Assembly (NCBI GenBank): GCA_946800325.1
Contig: OX326958.1
Location: forward strand, 67,949,264 to 68,013,263
Source: Luzula sylvatica
Taxonomy: Eukaryota; Streptophyta; Magnoliopsida; Poales; Juncaceae
DNA: 64,000 bases
Direction of reading: 5' to 3'
The translations under genes and the position numbers were made by a program. The notes under the pieces are model-generated. The model did no database searches and was not told the origin of the DNA. It worked only from the letters and a program-made list of their open reading frames with translations. This document shows, in pieces, positions 10,038 through 22,574 of the stretch (its first letter is position 1; the number at the start of each line of letters is the position of its first letter).

Positions 10038-11557
10038 ACTACGAGAAAGACTTTTGGAGGCGTACATTTTTTATTATTAAAACATTAAATCTGTCACTAA
10101 TCCGTATTGTGACGACTTTTTGCAGGTCACTTGTCACTTTGTTGCAGGTCCACTAGTCACTTTGAACACTTTTTCTGCTAGAAGGCAAAAGCAGAAAAGC
10201 AAGTGCAAGATTCTTCTATGAAAATCAAATTCATTTAAACCATTTTTTTTTATTTTCCCTTTTATTAAAATATCAAATTCATTTAAATCATTTTTTTTAT
10301 TTTCAGGTGCTGAGATGGCGTGGTTCGATTGACGGGAGACAGGATGCGCCCTATTCAGATATTATGATTTCAGAGACTCCAACAAATTTAGAGCATAGTT
10401 TAGAGAACTTGACCACTTAGGCCTTTTGTTTCTCTTCCAAAATTTTGTGTACTTATTTAAGGAAAGAGAATCCAAATATTAAATATTGAAAAAATAATAC
10501 AATTTTGGATCAACAATAAAAATGTACGTAGAAATACAAACGAATGTACGCGTTCGTGATAATAAGAAACAATTTTAATAAAACTGGCATAACATTCAGA
10601 TAACGATTCCAATTTGAATGATTCAAATTATGTTGTATAGATAATGGGATTATCTAGAACTTTTATGGAGAAATATATTTCAGCGATGTATCAGTGTCGT
10701 TTTAATGGAATATTGAAAGGGTGCGACAGTTTGACATACAGTTAGTAAAACTGTCATAACTTTCGCATCCGAACTCCAATTGAGTTGTGCCAAATTGAGT
10801 AGGAACGATAATAAGATTATCTAAAACTTTCGTGAAGATTTGAAGTCAGTTAGAACGATTTAACAATTTTGTTTCAACATAATAATGAAAAGGTGTATAC
10901 AGATTTTTGTTTGTAAAAATGTATAGTATATATACATATCTTTTGGCCCGTCATTATCATATGTAATATAGATATGATGTTTCTCTCTGATCTATGTAGT
11001 CGATCAAAATCAATCGAAGTGAATGAAAGTCAAATAAAGAGTTAATCATGAATTTAATTCAGATTAGACTAATTGAGATGATCATTCCAAATAACACCAT
11101 CAATAGTTCAATGGGTGTGGTGAGAATGAGAAAAAAGAGAAAAAGGGTTTTCTCGAATTAGATAATCAAACGTGATCAAACAAGTTCGTCGATGTGAAAC
11201 TTAATAATTCAATTTAGCAATACCTTGTTCTTTTCATGTGAAACCCAAGAAGAGCCCACAAATAAGGTTGTAACTCATTTGATTGACGAGGTACATAACT
11301 TGTGAGATCAATACTGATGTAGCTCAATTACCTCTATTACCGTCTAAATCTCAGTTTTCGATCAATCTGAGATTTCGGCTATGACTGTACAAAATCGATC
11401 ATCCTCAAATTGATCGAAAACAAATAATCGATAATCGAGAGAGGACTAACCCACAAAATAATCGATAATCGAAAACAAATAATCGATATTTCGGTACATT
11501 TTAGAGTAGAATAATTTATTTATATAATTTTTCAACAGTGTGTCAGTGTGTCAGATT
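10038..11557. other. Non-coding stretch, no gene recognised
   Basis: AT-rich with no long ORF. It contains paired similar passages around 10570-10680 and 10740-10870 (aaaactggcataac... / aaaactgtcataac..., each followed by a 'gattatctaaaac/gattatctagaac' motif), probably decayed transposon sequence. Family not identified. Confidence 0.5.
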
Positions 11558-11969
11558 CCCTCCAAAATGTACCCGCCGAATTCTCCATTATTTAGTTATT
11601 ACGTTCAATTATATTGATAATTAAGATATATAATTAAATATTCATTAAAATTTATTCCAATTTATGAATTCGAATAATTATTAATTATGTATTAAGTTAA
11701 CAACTAACATGTACTGGTTATCATTTTAATTAAATATACAAATCGAAATTATCCAAATTTTATCATAACATCTCTATGTTCTGATTAGTATATTTAATTA
11801 AAATGATAACCGATACATGTTAGCTGTTAACTTAATACATAATTAATAATTATTCGAATTCATAAATTTGAATAAATTTTAATGAATATTTAATTATATG
11901 TTTTAATTATCACATTAATTAAATAATAGTTCAAATAATGGAGAATTCGGCAGGTACATAATGGAGGGG
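11558..11969. mobile_element. Palindromic foldback MITE (~410 bases)
   Basis: The left arm begins ccctccaaaatgtacccgcc and continues through gaattctcc. The right arm is its complement and ends ggagaattcggcaggtac, then ataatggagggg. The arms pair over about 170 bases either side of a centre near 11770. The target duplication is short or absent; 'att' flanks both ends. No coding content. Confidence 0.82.
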
Positions 11970-12019
11970 ATTAACTTTTTTTTTTTATATATCTGACACG
12001 TTTGAAATATATATGTATA

Positions 12020-12044
12020 AAGGCGCTGTTTCATTCAGCGCCTT
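12020..12044. other. Short perfect hairpin
   Basis: aaggcgctg and cagcgcctt are exact complements around a 7-base loop. A third partial copy (aaggcgctgaatgat) lies about 55 bases downstream. Possibly a transposon relic; no function assigned. Confidence 0.5.
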
Positions 12045-12416
12045 GATTTATCTACCTTAATTACTCCCGTAAACAAAGGCGCTGAATGATACCTCGCCTG
12101 ACAAGGTATGGAACTCCGCAAAAGACAAATTTGGAATATTTTTTAAAACTTGGTTATATCGTTAATTAACTTGAAAAAGTTGGTTATATACGAAAATTTT
12201 CCAAATAAAAATATATTTATACATTTTTGGGGAAATTTCTAACATTTTCCTCTAAAAATTAAAAATAACAAATTTATCCCTCTAAAACAACTAATAACAT
12301 ATTTATCCTCTCTAAACTCACTTAATATCTAATATACCCAAACTGTGAAATCTCTGTTAAATTAATCATTATTTCAGATTTGAAACTTAAATACATTAAC
12401 AAATTAACAAATATAT

Positions 12417-13358
12417 ATTGAGATTAGGGATGTACACAAAATCCTCCAACCCGCCAAACCCGACCCGGACCGATCCGTTTTTTACGGGCTTCGAAGTTGT
12501 TGGGTCGGGTCCGGGTTGGAACTTTGACAAACCCGGAAGAATGGGTTGGATTACGGATTTGAAACAAAAAACCCGCATAAACCCAACCCGACCGTATAAT
12601 TCCCAATTTTCAAATAATTGTTTAAGTTTTTAATATAAAATAAATTAAATTGTATGCTATTTTTTCGTAAATTATATTGCTATGATTTATTTGTTATTAA
12701 TCATTTTTAATATTATATAGTATCTAATCTTTTTTTTACTTTATATGAATATTATGTTTATTAAGTAATTAATATTTTTCAAATTAAAATAATTTTTTTT
12801 TAACTTAAATCATATAGGACACTTTTTTTCTTCTGACAACAAATGAGTATATTCTTTTGTTATTTTTTATTTTGTTTAAAAGTAAGGTTCGTCTTTTGTT
12901 ATTATTTTGTAATTTCTTCAATAGTAAGGTTTTTGTTTTTTATGATATAACTATATCAGTTCTTTCATGAAATATATAATTAGTTTAAACTTTGAATTTT
13001 TTTTATATAATATGTGTTTTATATTTATTGTCAGAAAGAACGACATAAATATAATGAGATATTGATTATGCATGTTTAATTTTGATTTGTGTGTTTTTTA
13101 AAATATTTTTCGATGATCTAATAAAAAAAAATCGTTGCATATTTTTTTGTGAACATATGAACATATATTGTTATAGTATGTATTTACGAAAAAAAAATCC
13201 GGCTAACCTGTCCAACCCGGTAAGGATGGGTTTGAAAATTTTTATAGGTATCCTGGGTTGGGTTGGGTTGGAAAAATGAAAATCCGTTCTACTTGGGTTG
13301 AGTTACAATTTAGATGAAAATCCGTCCAACCCGGTCCACCTACAACCCTAGTTGAGAT
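12417..13358. mobile_element. Ds-like (hAT, Ac-type ends) non-autonomous element
   Basis: Element 12425-13350, 926 bases. The left end tagggatgta and right end tacaaccct-a (reverse complement tagggttgta) match the Ac/Ds-type TAGGG-T-GA terminal pattern. Flanks attgagat (12417-12424) and gttgagat (13351-13358) are a target duplication with one mismatch. Both subterminal regions are rich in 'aacccgacccg/gggttgggttgg' motifs, as expected for hAT transposase binding repeats. The AT-rich middle has no transposase ORF. Confidence 0.82.
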
Positions 13359-14159
13359 GACCAAAATACCCTTTATAATTTCATTAGCCCACTCTAAACT
13401 AGACTCTCCAGTACAAGCCCCTCACTCTTCACTTTTCTTCTTCCTTTGTTCACGTTTGGCCTCCTCTATTTTGACTCTGCTCAGGCAAAAGCAAAAAAGC
13501 ATTTAAACTCTCTTGGCGTGTGACGAGACCATCTCTCGTTTCTCCTTTTGGCCCCGTTGCACCTCTATTTCCTTAGGACCTTACTTCCGCACTTCTCTTT
13601 CTCTTCGCCTTATCAAACCCACTCTTAAATTTATGGAAAAATCCATGAATAACGAGATAAATTTGGAGGTTAACATACAGTTGAAATATAGTCGAAGAAA
13701 GAAGAATTCCAGGGGGTTATTTTGAATTTATAAGATTTTAGTAGTAGTTGAGGAAAGAAAATGAAATTGGATAGTTTGGTACTGGTCGGGACAATCTGAC
13801 CCGATTGTAGAGATTGAGAGAGAGATTGTAGGAATTTGGAGGTTAATAAAAAAGAATGAAGCTAAGATAGTCAACCTGTTTCGATTTTGAACTTTTTAAT
13901 CTCATTTGTAATGAATTTCGGACTCGTAAAGTTCAAAATTTTCTGATCTCTCAGAGTTTCAAAGTCGGGAAATATCAATTTGGAAAAAGATACCAAGTTT
14001 GTGTTTCTTTTATATTTATTTTCGGAAGCTGCATATGAATGAAATATTTTCTATAATAAAGTTTTGATTTTATCGCCCGAAACATACTGAAGCAATACTT
14101 TCTTGACAAGTTGTTTAAACAATTTTTTTTTCTTCTTAATTGTGGTTCTTTTCTCTTAG
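13359..14159. other. Non-coding stretch
   Basis: No supported gene; ORFs here are short and lack recognisable motifs. Confidence 0.5.
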
Positions 14160-14160
14160 G

Positions 14161-15590
14161 GGCTGTTTGGCAAGTGGAATTAGTAGAATTGAATCGAATT
14201 ATCAGGTGGAGGAGAAAAAAATTCTGGAATTAATAATTCCACAGTTTGTTTGGATGTCCAAATTATAAGATGTTGGAAAGTTTAATTTTTTGTTTGGTTG
14301 TTTCGAAAATTTTGGAATTACGTTAATTGTGGATATTGAAATTTCAATTAGTAAAATATTAACTATTATAATTTAATTATAAAAAATCATTGATAGACAA
14401 AATGAAAGCAAAATTAAAATATTTTGAATATTTGGCGAAGGACGTTACAGTTAATTTATGTGAACATTCACGATATTTTGTTTCAAAATAAAATCAAACA
14501 ATTTCGACATATTATAAATAAATTCACAAAACATGTAACAATACAATATTATTTATCAATACCTAATATGTTGTTTTTTGAGTAATTATTACCACCAAAC
14601 AATACAATATATCAATACCTGTTACTGTTACCTGAAAATAATTATATAATAAGCTCTTACATCTCTTGTTGTCTTAAATTACCTGCATGTATAAACAACA
14701 CTCTTCACAATTTCACACCTTTAATCCAATCCTTGCAATTTTGATTCATCTTTCGAATAAGCAATCATTAGAGCTTCATTATCAAACTCGTAATCCTCAG
14801 AATAGTTATCAACTAAAATACTGATTTGAGATCGGATTCAGCAAAACAAGTATCCGATTCGTCGTAGTTTTCAGAGAAATAACATCCTACAACACTGAAC
14901 TTATTATTGTTTGCTAGTGAAACATATTAAATGTAGAAAAACCTTAAACTTGTGATGACATTTTGCCAAACACCTGTAGAGCAAGAGAAAAGATATCATT
15001 ACTTAGAAGATTAATACAAATACAAATATGCACAATGTTAACCCATGTTGCCATTGTACTAACAGTACCACTAATGGTACTAAATCGTAAACAGTCTATT
15101 AAATAGAAATTTCTCTTTTGCTTAAATTGGAACCTCAATCTCAAACAACGACAAACAGCAAGCCAGCAGTTACCAATTAATGAAATTATAAGTAACTTAA
15201 GATCCTTTTTATCTCAAAAATACAAAATCTTGTCAGGAAGAGAAGGGAACTGGAGATAAGGGAGGGAGATCGAGAGCCCAGAGTTGAAAATCTTGACGTA
15301 GATCTGGTTGCAAGTCTTTTCCTGGAGAGAACCTGGAGAGAAGAGAGGCCGAACAGAGAAACTAACGTTCAAGGAGAGAGGGGTCTGACTCAGAGAGTTG
15401 TTAGCGTTAATATTTCCCCGCACCTTGAAATTCCAGAATTTTTTTGGAGTTGAACTTTGCGGTAAAAGTGAACAAAAAAACATTCCCGCATTTGATAACT
15501 CAACTAAAGAATGCATCCCAAACAAAAAATTTCATGGTGGAAGAGTTATAAAACCCAATTCCGCCCCATATTCCATGCGGCCAAACAGTA
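14161..15590. mobile_element. Possible TIR transposon with 'ctgtttggc' ends
   Basis: The left end ggctgtttggcaagtggaat and right end (reverse complement) ctgtttggccgcatggaat are similar inverted ends of the type seen in PIF/Harbinger-like and hAT-like plant elements. Subterminal 'tttgtttgg' words recur. The target duplication is not convincing. The interior has no transposase; a minus-strand ORF at 15214-15525 has no recognisable domain. Tentative. Confidence 0.35.
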
Positions 15591-15820
15591 AGGAAGGTAT
15601 GGATACTTTGCTCTTTCTTTTCAATTGAATACCCAAAAAGTAATTTTATCCTTTCTTAGCTGAAAGAGATTCGAAAAAATACACTAATGAAGCTTTTGAA
15701 GCAACTCGAGGTTCAAGGAAAGATAGAAATTGTGAAAAGTGAGAGAAATCGTAAGAAAGGGAAGACGTGCACTTCCTTTTTGAAATTGACGTACCCCAAA
15801 CTAGAAGAATATTGAGGTCT

Positions 15821-15848
15821 GAGAGAGAGAGAGAGAGAGAGAGAGAGA
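15821..15848. repeat. (GA)n microsatellite
   Basis: About 14 uninterrupted GA units. Confidence 0.9.
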
Positions 15849-15985
15849 CTATGGGAAGTAATGGAGGGTAGGAACTTAAAAAGGAGATGAATGACATCTA
15901 TGAGGGAAGGTTATAATTGTAAAATCATCACTTCTCTGTTACACTTAACATAAGTGAGTTATGGTCAAATTCGATACAAAGTGAA

Positions 15986-16004
15986 TTTTTTTTTTTTTTT
16001 TTGC
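15986..16004. repeat. Poly(T) tract
   Basis: Run of about 18 T. The region 15850-16250 is otherwise AT-rich with no supported gene. Confidence 0.8.
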
Positions 16005-16254
16005 ATTAATACAAAGTAAATTTATTAGGGACAAATGTGTAATTAATAATTACAGAAGGATAAATTTGTTATTCATATGTCAAGTAAGGATATACATGTA
16101 ATTCTCTCTATATTTTTTAATCATTCACATCATTTTTTATTTGGAAGGATACACATGATATAAGATTTACGAGGGCAATTTTCTCCATGAAAATTTATAT
16201 GTGTACTTTTATTGATGGTTAAGAAAATGATATATAGATAGAATTTGCATATTA

Positions 16255-17013
16255 CTATTTATTGGACATGCACATGTTAACCTCACCGTCACCGGGACCA
16301 TCCACACCTAAAAACCTTCGATATTCAACTTCGATCACATTACTCACATCTCGTATCGAAAAACATAGTTTACGCCTACTGCCTGCTTTTTGTGTCAAAA
16401 ATTCCCAAATTTGCGCTGGTTTTATATCTTGGTCGCATAGCAATTTAATGTCTTCTTTTTGTTCTTCCGTGTACACTTTATATTTCAGACACCGGTTTTT
16501 CGAAGGAGTTCGAATTAATTCATGGTTATGATCCTTGTTAAATTTGCTTATTTTTCATTTCTCATCCCGTGTAGCTTAATGTTCAATGAAGCCTTACAAC
16601 CGGTATTCTGAGTCGAGGTTTCCCTTTGTGGCGTGGTTTTGGTTGTTGGTGATTTTTCCTCTTTTGAGCAAACAAATCTATAGATAGTGCATTTTCCTGT
16701 TTTTGTCGAAATGTAACGATTATTTTTTCGAACGCTACATTCAATTTTTAGAGCGTAACTATTGTAAAACCGGTAAGCATCTTCTTCATGCTCGAATTCC
16801 ATGCCCACACAAGGTTCGGAAGAATTTGTTGTCATATTCGAAATCGTATCATCAAAGGGGTTGTACAATCGATCACATATATATTTTAGACCAGGGATTA
16901 AATTGTTAGTATAATGATACAAAATATAAATACCTCGACTAAATCTGCGATATCATCATCATGTGATTCATCAAAGAAAAATCTGGAGTCGAAGACGAAG
17001 ATACGTGCGCCAT
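16255..17013 (-). pseudogene. FAR1/FHY3-like N-terminal fragment, broken
   Basis: The minus strand encodes a FAR1 DNA-binding-type zinc domain, the Mutator-transposase-derived fold of plant FAR1-related factors: VGMEFEHEEDAYRFYNSYA, then CSVRKNN, YRFVCSKEE, TGCKASLNIKL, then DHNHEL and KPAQIWEFLTQKAG. Likely start ATG near 17013 (MAHVSSSST). Three lesions are visible. One base is lost near 16975 (TTTTTC reads TTTTC), shifting the frame. Another shift near 16565 follows LNIKLHG. The conserved Trp codon of the DEKW block immediately after that reads TGA. The MULE-transposase domain and SWIM zinc finger that should follow are missing, and the reading ends soon after SNVIEVEYRRF at 16255. Non-functional relic. 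Confidence 0.8.
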
Positions 17014-17194
17014 GACCTAGTTAAGGTTGAAAACGATAACTTCGTCAATTTCAGAAATTCTTGATTTTGCATTAAACTTATATCATGGCTCAAATTCAGC
17101 AAAAAATGACTATATTGTGAAATTTGAATAAATCAACAAAACACACCTTTTTATGTTATTGAATAATTACCGGTCAAGGGGCTGCTGCACCAAG

Positions 17195-17201
17195 AAGATT
17201 G

Positions 17202-17238
<37 letters not shown>
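17195..17238. repeat. (GA)n microsatellite
   Basis: Near-uninterrupted GA units about 180 bases from the FAR1-like relic's 5' end. Confidence 0.9.
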
Positions 17239-17245
<7 letters not shown>

Positions 17246-17404
17246 TGTTTTGTTTTGGTTGATGCACCAAGAAGATAGCGAGAGAGAGGTCACACAGAGA
17301 GGCACGAGAGAGGCGCGAGAGAGTTATAATAGGAAATGTAACGAGCGGCAATCCTCTGTTTTTGTTTTGATTGAGTCTCTGTTAAGTACACTAAGGTTAA
17401 TTGT

Positions 17405-17612
17405 GGGGGATGGTAATAATATCCCCCTCCAATTTGTACTCTCCATTTCAATTGACGATTTATTATGTTTTGAATTGATGGTTAATTCAAATATAATTAA
17501 CAGTTAATACAATTATATTAGTCATTAATATAATTAATAATTTCAATTAATCATCAATTTAAATGGGGGTACAATTTGGAAGATGGATATTAGCCCCTCC
17601 TCCCACATCATG
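17405..17612. mobile_element. Foldback MITE
   Basis: The left arm (ggggatggtaataatatccc, then cctccaatttgtactctcc) and the reverse complement of the right arm (ggggctaatatccatcttcc, then aaattgtacccccattt) pair over about 60 bases, followed by further complementarity around caattgacgatt / aattgatgatt. No coding content. Confidence 0.75.
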
Positions 17613-17929
17613 AATAGTGAGGGAAAATGAGGAAACACAGCCGTTTGATGTAAAAGATTTTGCATGATTTTGAAGGATTCTAGAATTGTACCGAGAAAGT
17701 GGAATGAGGGTAAATTGTTTTGAGTGATATATGTTTCTCACATGTGTGTTTGATGTGCTAGAATGTTAGATATGGAAAATGAAAGTTATTGTTTAATGGG
17801 AAAGATAATTAATGAAATAGTTAGATTTGAACTATTAATTTATTCATAAAAATAATTTAATATTACTTAATAATTAATACAGTTTTTATTAAAAAGTTTT
17901 AATAATATAATTATTGAAAATGCATAGTA

Positions 17930-17938
17930 TTATTATTA

Positions 17939-17970
<32 letters not shown>

Positions 17971-18560
17971 TAATAACAATAATTATTCTTGTATAAAAGT
18001 AATAATAATAATAAAATTAATAATAATAATAATTATTATTATTATTATTTAATAACAATAATTATTATATTATAGACATTCTGACAAAGGATGATGATAT
18101 GTTTAATCTTTCAAATAATTATTAATTATTGAAAGTAAAATGTATTGTTTAATATTTGAAAGATATTCAATTGAAAGATATATATAATAATTATATTATA
18201 TTATAAAGTATTATAATAAGTAATATAATATAATATAAAATAACACAATATAATATAATATAATATAAAATAAAATAATACAATATATTATAAAATAATA
18301 TAATACGATATCGTATCATATAATAATATATAATAATATATAATATATAATGATATTATATAACACAATAATATAATATAATATAATATAATATAATAAA
18401 TTATAATATGATATGGCATGATATGATATGATATGATATTATAATATAGAATATATAGAATAATATAATGCAATATTGTATTATATTAATATTATACATA
18501 AAATTTATGTACTTAATTAATATAACATATATGATAATATTAATTATATATAATATGCAT
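17930..18560. repeat. AT-rich low-complexity tract
   Basis: (ATT)n and (TAATA)n type simple sequence, including long runs of 'ataatata' and 'gatat'. ORFs inside it are low-complexity artefacts. The following 18560-19200 shows no supported gene. Confidence 0.9.
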
Positions 18561-19204
18561 TGATTTATAAGTTTAATTAATTAATTAATATTGTATGTAC
18601 ATGATAATATTTATTATTTATATTAAAATAAAAAAAAAGATTAGGTTTAAATTATTAATGTTATATTTAATCTTGGAAAATATTGAGAGATTGTGTTTTC
18701 TCAATTTTTTTGAGAGACACCAAATGCAAGACAATATGCATGACGGACATGCATACTAGATTTTGGATTCTTTCTTATCTCTCACATCAAACACAAGATT
18801 TACTTGGTTTCTTAGAAAGTTATCATTTTTCTTCCAAAGTCCTTCAAAATCACGTAGATAAAAAATCCGAAAATTGTAACACTTATATTTTCTTTGAAAA
18901 TGATTCCCATGAACCATGAGTTCCTCTTCAGCATAGTTCACATGAACTAATTTCATCCAAATTTGTTTCCAAATGATGTCACTCAAAGGTCACGTTCTAA
19001 TTTATTTTTTCTTAGTTTGATTTTTTGTGCACATTGAACCTGTACACGTTCAAAAATCTACTAGCGTTGAAGAGGGAATATAGACATGGTTATAGTAGAT
19101 AGTAATTTATCAAAAATTTATTACAAACAATCTAAAAAATGTACAGGCTTTGAAGAAAGAATAATACATGCATGGTTATTGTAGATAGTACTAATAAGAA
19201 AAAA

Positions 19205-19525
19205 AAAAACTCACTTTTGCCTCCTGAACTGTATCAAAAAGTGCAAGTTACCCCCCAAACTTTAATTTTGTTCATTTTGCCTCCTGAATTCTCGATTTTG
19301 CTCATTTTTGTCCCTTACATCAGTTAACTGCCCAGTCAGCAGTTAAGTGATGACGTGGCAGTGTGACGTGACAATTTTTAAATAATTTTATAATATAAAA
19401 TCCAAACTCATTAACCTATTATATATACATCTATTAACTCATTTAATTACAATCATTAAACCATAACTCAAAATTAAAACCAAACCCATTAACCTGTTAT
19501 TTGAATCCCTTTCTCACCCCACCCC

Positions 19526-19597
<72 letters not shown>

Positions 19598-19873
19598 CAG
19601 CTCCATTGACGAAATTGACGAAGCTCTCACCCGTCTCTCTCTCGCACACTCTCTCTCTCGCACAGCTCCATTGAAGACTTACCCCGTCGCTTTCTCTTGA
19701 CTCTCTCGCTCTCGTCTCCGGTCCGTCGCCAACGTCGTGAGGTTAGCTCCTCTGTTTCTCTTTCTCTTTCTCTTTCTCTTTCTCTTTCTCGCTGGCTCTT
19801 TCTCAATGGAGCTGTGCGAGAGAGAGACGGGTGAGAGCTTCGTCAATTTCGTCAATGGAGCTGTGCGAGAGAG

Positions 19874-19919
<46 letters not shown>

Positions 19920-20213
19920 GGGGTGGGGTGAGAAAGGAATTCAAATAGCGGGTTAATGGGTTAGGTTTTAATTTTGAGTTAGGGTTTAATGATTGTAATT
20001 AAATGAATTAATGGATTATAAATAATAGGTTAACTGATGGAAGGAGCAATTTCGTCAATGGAGCTGTCACGTCATCACTTAACTGCTGAGTGGGCAGTTA
20101 ACTGATGGAAGGAGCAAAATCGAGAATTCAGGGGGTAAAATGAACAAAATTAAAGTTTGGAGGGCAACTTGCACTTTTTGGTACATTCACGAGGCAAAAG
20201 TGAACTTTTTTCT
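19205..20213. mobile_element. 1 kb foldback transposon with long inverted repeats and CT/GA arms
   Basis: The first 170 bases (ctcacttttgcctcctgaac, aaaaagtgcaagtta, then ttaactgcc, then agttaagtgatgacgtg) are complementary to the last 170. Inside, a second complementary layer follows: (CT)n at 19521-19595 opposite (GA)n near 19868-19918, and 'cacagctccattgacgaaat' opposite 'atttcgtcaatggagctgtg'. Almost the whole element is therefore one imperfect hairpin with its turn near 19700-19790. Long terminal inverted repeats suggest a non-autonomous Mutator-like element. The flanks share only a short ctaataa repeat. No transposase. Confidence 0.85.
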
Positions 20214-20810
20214 AATAATAATGAGACAGATACCACGGAACGGGCTATACACCCAAATATATACGGAACATAGAATATGTCAAATTGTGATGCTAAGTTA
20301 GATGTGTATTTTGAAAGCCCATTCCTCACTTTAAAAGAAATTAAATTTTTCAAATTAAATTTTTTTTTATTAGTATTCTAATCTAATATTGTATTTATTG
20401 AGGTTAAATTTTAAAACTCACCCAAACATTTGAAATAAATTTTAGTAATACAAATTGAGATTGAGGTTAAATTGCAAAATTGACCCAAACGCTCGAAATA
20501 AATTCTAATAGTACAAATTGAGACGTGACAGTATGCCAAGCAGCACAAAATAGTATGGATTATAAATGCTTCAATACTTATATTAAAAACATTTTCAATT
20601 GCGAATATTGACATTGGGTTCACAAATTAAATAATTACCACGAAATGACTTTATTGGGGGTCAGATAGATTGATGAGATGGACAGGTCCGGACGAGTGGT
20701 GTAGGCTCTAGACGATCGAGTACGAATCGATGAGATGGAGTGGCTTCGGACGAGTGTTTCGGATCTTACAAAAATATAATGGAAAGTAAATCTATTGCAA
20801 TTTCTTTTTT

Positions 20811-21293
20811 ATTGCAAAACTATGCAAATTCATCCACTTTCACTCTCTAATTTATTCTCTCTCTCAATTTCTGTTTCATAGTATTTGATCACTCACACTA
20901 TTATTACTTTGATACACATAGATTATGGATGCCTATTTTTACCTGTTCAAACAGGCTTCATGATTAAGTATGGGAGATATTCTAATCAAGTGAATTATGT
21001 ACTTTCAACAAAAGCCGGAACAATTTCTTTTTCCTCCCTTTTAATCTCATTTTCTTCCATACTCTTAATTCTTTCAGAAATTTTCAACACCGTAATGTTA
21101 TTCGGCTTCAATTCCATAAATTCCTGAATTCTTTCAGAAATTCTCAACACCCAAATGTTATTTGGCTCCAATAAGAGCAACGATTTAATATCTCTAAATA
21201 CCAAATCAGCCTCTTTTTATTATAGCCTCGGTGTATGTAGGACAAACTTCGAGAGCTGCAGTGCATGCGTTAATTGCAAGATCATATTTTCTA
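20811..21293 (-). pseudogene. Third TPR gene copy, truncated (copy C)
   Basis: Aligns to the 3' half and downstream flank of the TPR genes at 7923-8531 and 33523-34140. The minus-strand reading keeps LVFRDIKSLLLLEPNNIWVL and the ISERI repeats. It has lost about 20 bases near the 3' end, removing the SAFLLKVLNSL tail, and about 27 bases in the middle. The homology stops at 21293 in the PRKYDLAI region, so the whole N-terminal half is absent. Non-functional. Confidence 0.85.
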
Positions 21294-21930
21294 GGGAGAA
21301 GGAAGAAGGTTGTAATTACTCTGCATTGTGTTTAATTAGACTTAATTCATATGGATTAAATTAAATCATTCTTAATTATAATGGTTTGGGCATTATTTTA
21401 TTGATAGAGACAAAGAAATTAAATGAATAGGACCAAACTTAACTCTTTTCTTTCTTTTCCAAATTTAGAGTATAGGGTATCATGATATCATCGATACATA
21501 AAAAGGAATTAATGAATAGAGCTTTTTAGTCTTTTGTTTCTCCTCCAAATTTTGTGTAGTTATGTATGGAAGAGAAAACCAAGTAATTTCTGTCTAATTT
21601 TATGATAGTTTAGTTGGTAGTCTGTACATATAGCGAGTATATATGTTACATCAGAATTCAGATATCATAATAATAAATACTGTTTATACAAAATAAAAAT
21701 AATATTTTACATAAAAAATAGAGAATATTTTTTTGCTATGAAATCATAAAATAAAAAGTACACTATAAGATAATATCATGAATAATACTATTGTGGATAA
21801 TACGTCGCGAATAACAATCTCTCACTAATTTATTATTTTCGATTTATAAAATAAATTATATAAAACTCCAAAATAATTGGTTCAAATGAATGTCAGTTTA
21901 ACTTCTGAACCCTTGTGGGTAAAAAATAAG
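21294..21930. other. Non-coding stretch
   Basis: No gene recognised. A passage near 21535-21575 (ttttgtttctcctccaaatt) resembles 10425-10460, perhaps a shared flank of old duplications. Confidence 0.4.
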
Positions 21931-21934
21931 AGCA

Positions 21935-22172
21935 GTGATGTACATCTCCCCAACCCACACCATGAGCCTTAATGACGTGGATATGGATTAACACCTTAAG
22001 AATTAACAAACAAATACATGATTTAACGTCTTATTTTGATGTTCAATCATAAAATAAGATAATAAAACCGCAAATTAAGATGTTAAATCATGTATTTGTG
22101 TGTTAATTCTTGAAGTGTTAATCCATATCCACGTCATCAAGGCTCGTGGGGGAGAGTAATAGGGGATGTCCA
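21935..22172. mobile_element. Foldback MITE, 'gatgtacatc / ttaacacctcaagaattaac' family, copy 1
   Basis: The arms are complementary: gatgtacatctccccaaccc... at the left against ggggagagtaataggggatg at the right, then gacgtggatatggattaaca against its complement, then agaattaaca...acatgattta. The centre is near 22055. Same family as 40496-40737. Confidence 0.85.
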
Positions 22173-22574
22173 ACATTTTCCAAAAAATAATTGAATCTCT
22201 TATAAACAAATATTTGTGTAGATTCAAATCAATTTTTTAAGAGCCAATTTTGAGGAGTTCAATTCCTAAATTCTAATTGAAGTAAAGTTAACATAAATTA
22301 AAGGAAAGAATAGATCACAAAAAATATAAACAAAAGATGATTTCAAATAGAAAGCACTTAATATCACGCTAATTTTATATAAATTCATAATTATCTACAA
22401 ATATTCCCTATGATAAATCTCAAACAAAAGCTTATCTCTCTCTCTCTCTCTCTCTCTCCAATTTAATTCTAAATAACCTTATAACTAGTACCTAAACTTA
22501 GAACTAGATATCATAACTAAAGAGAATAAACCAACAATTAACCCCCGAATTAATCTACCAAATCTCCAATTAAC

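Noticed and set aside
12396..12633. Overlapping ORFs around 12.4-12.6 kb
   Set aside because: They translate the aacccgaccc-rich subterminal repeats of the Ds-like element and have no protein character.
15214..15525. 103-codon minus-strand ORF
   Set aside because: No recognisable domain, inside a probable transposon; kept only as part of that element.
18288..18473. Ile/Tyr-rich ORF
   Set aside because: Produced by the AT low-complexity tract.
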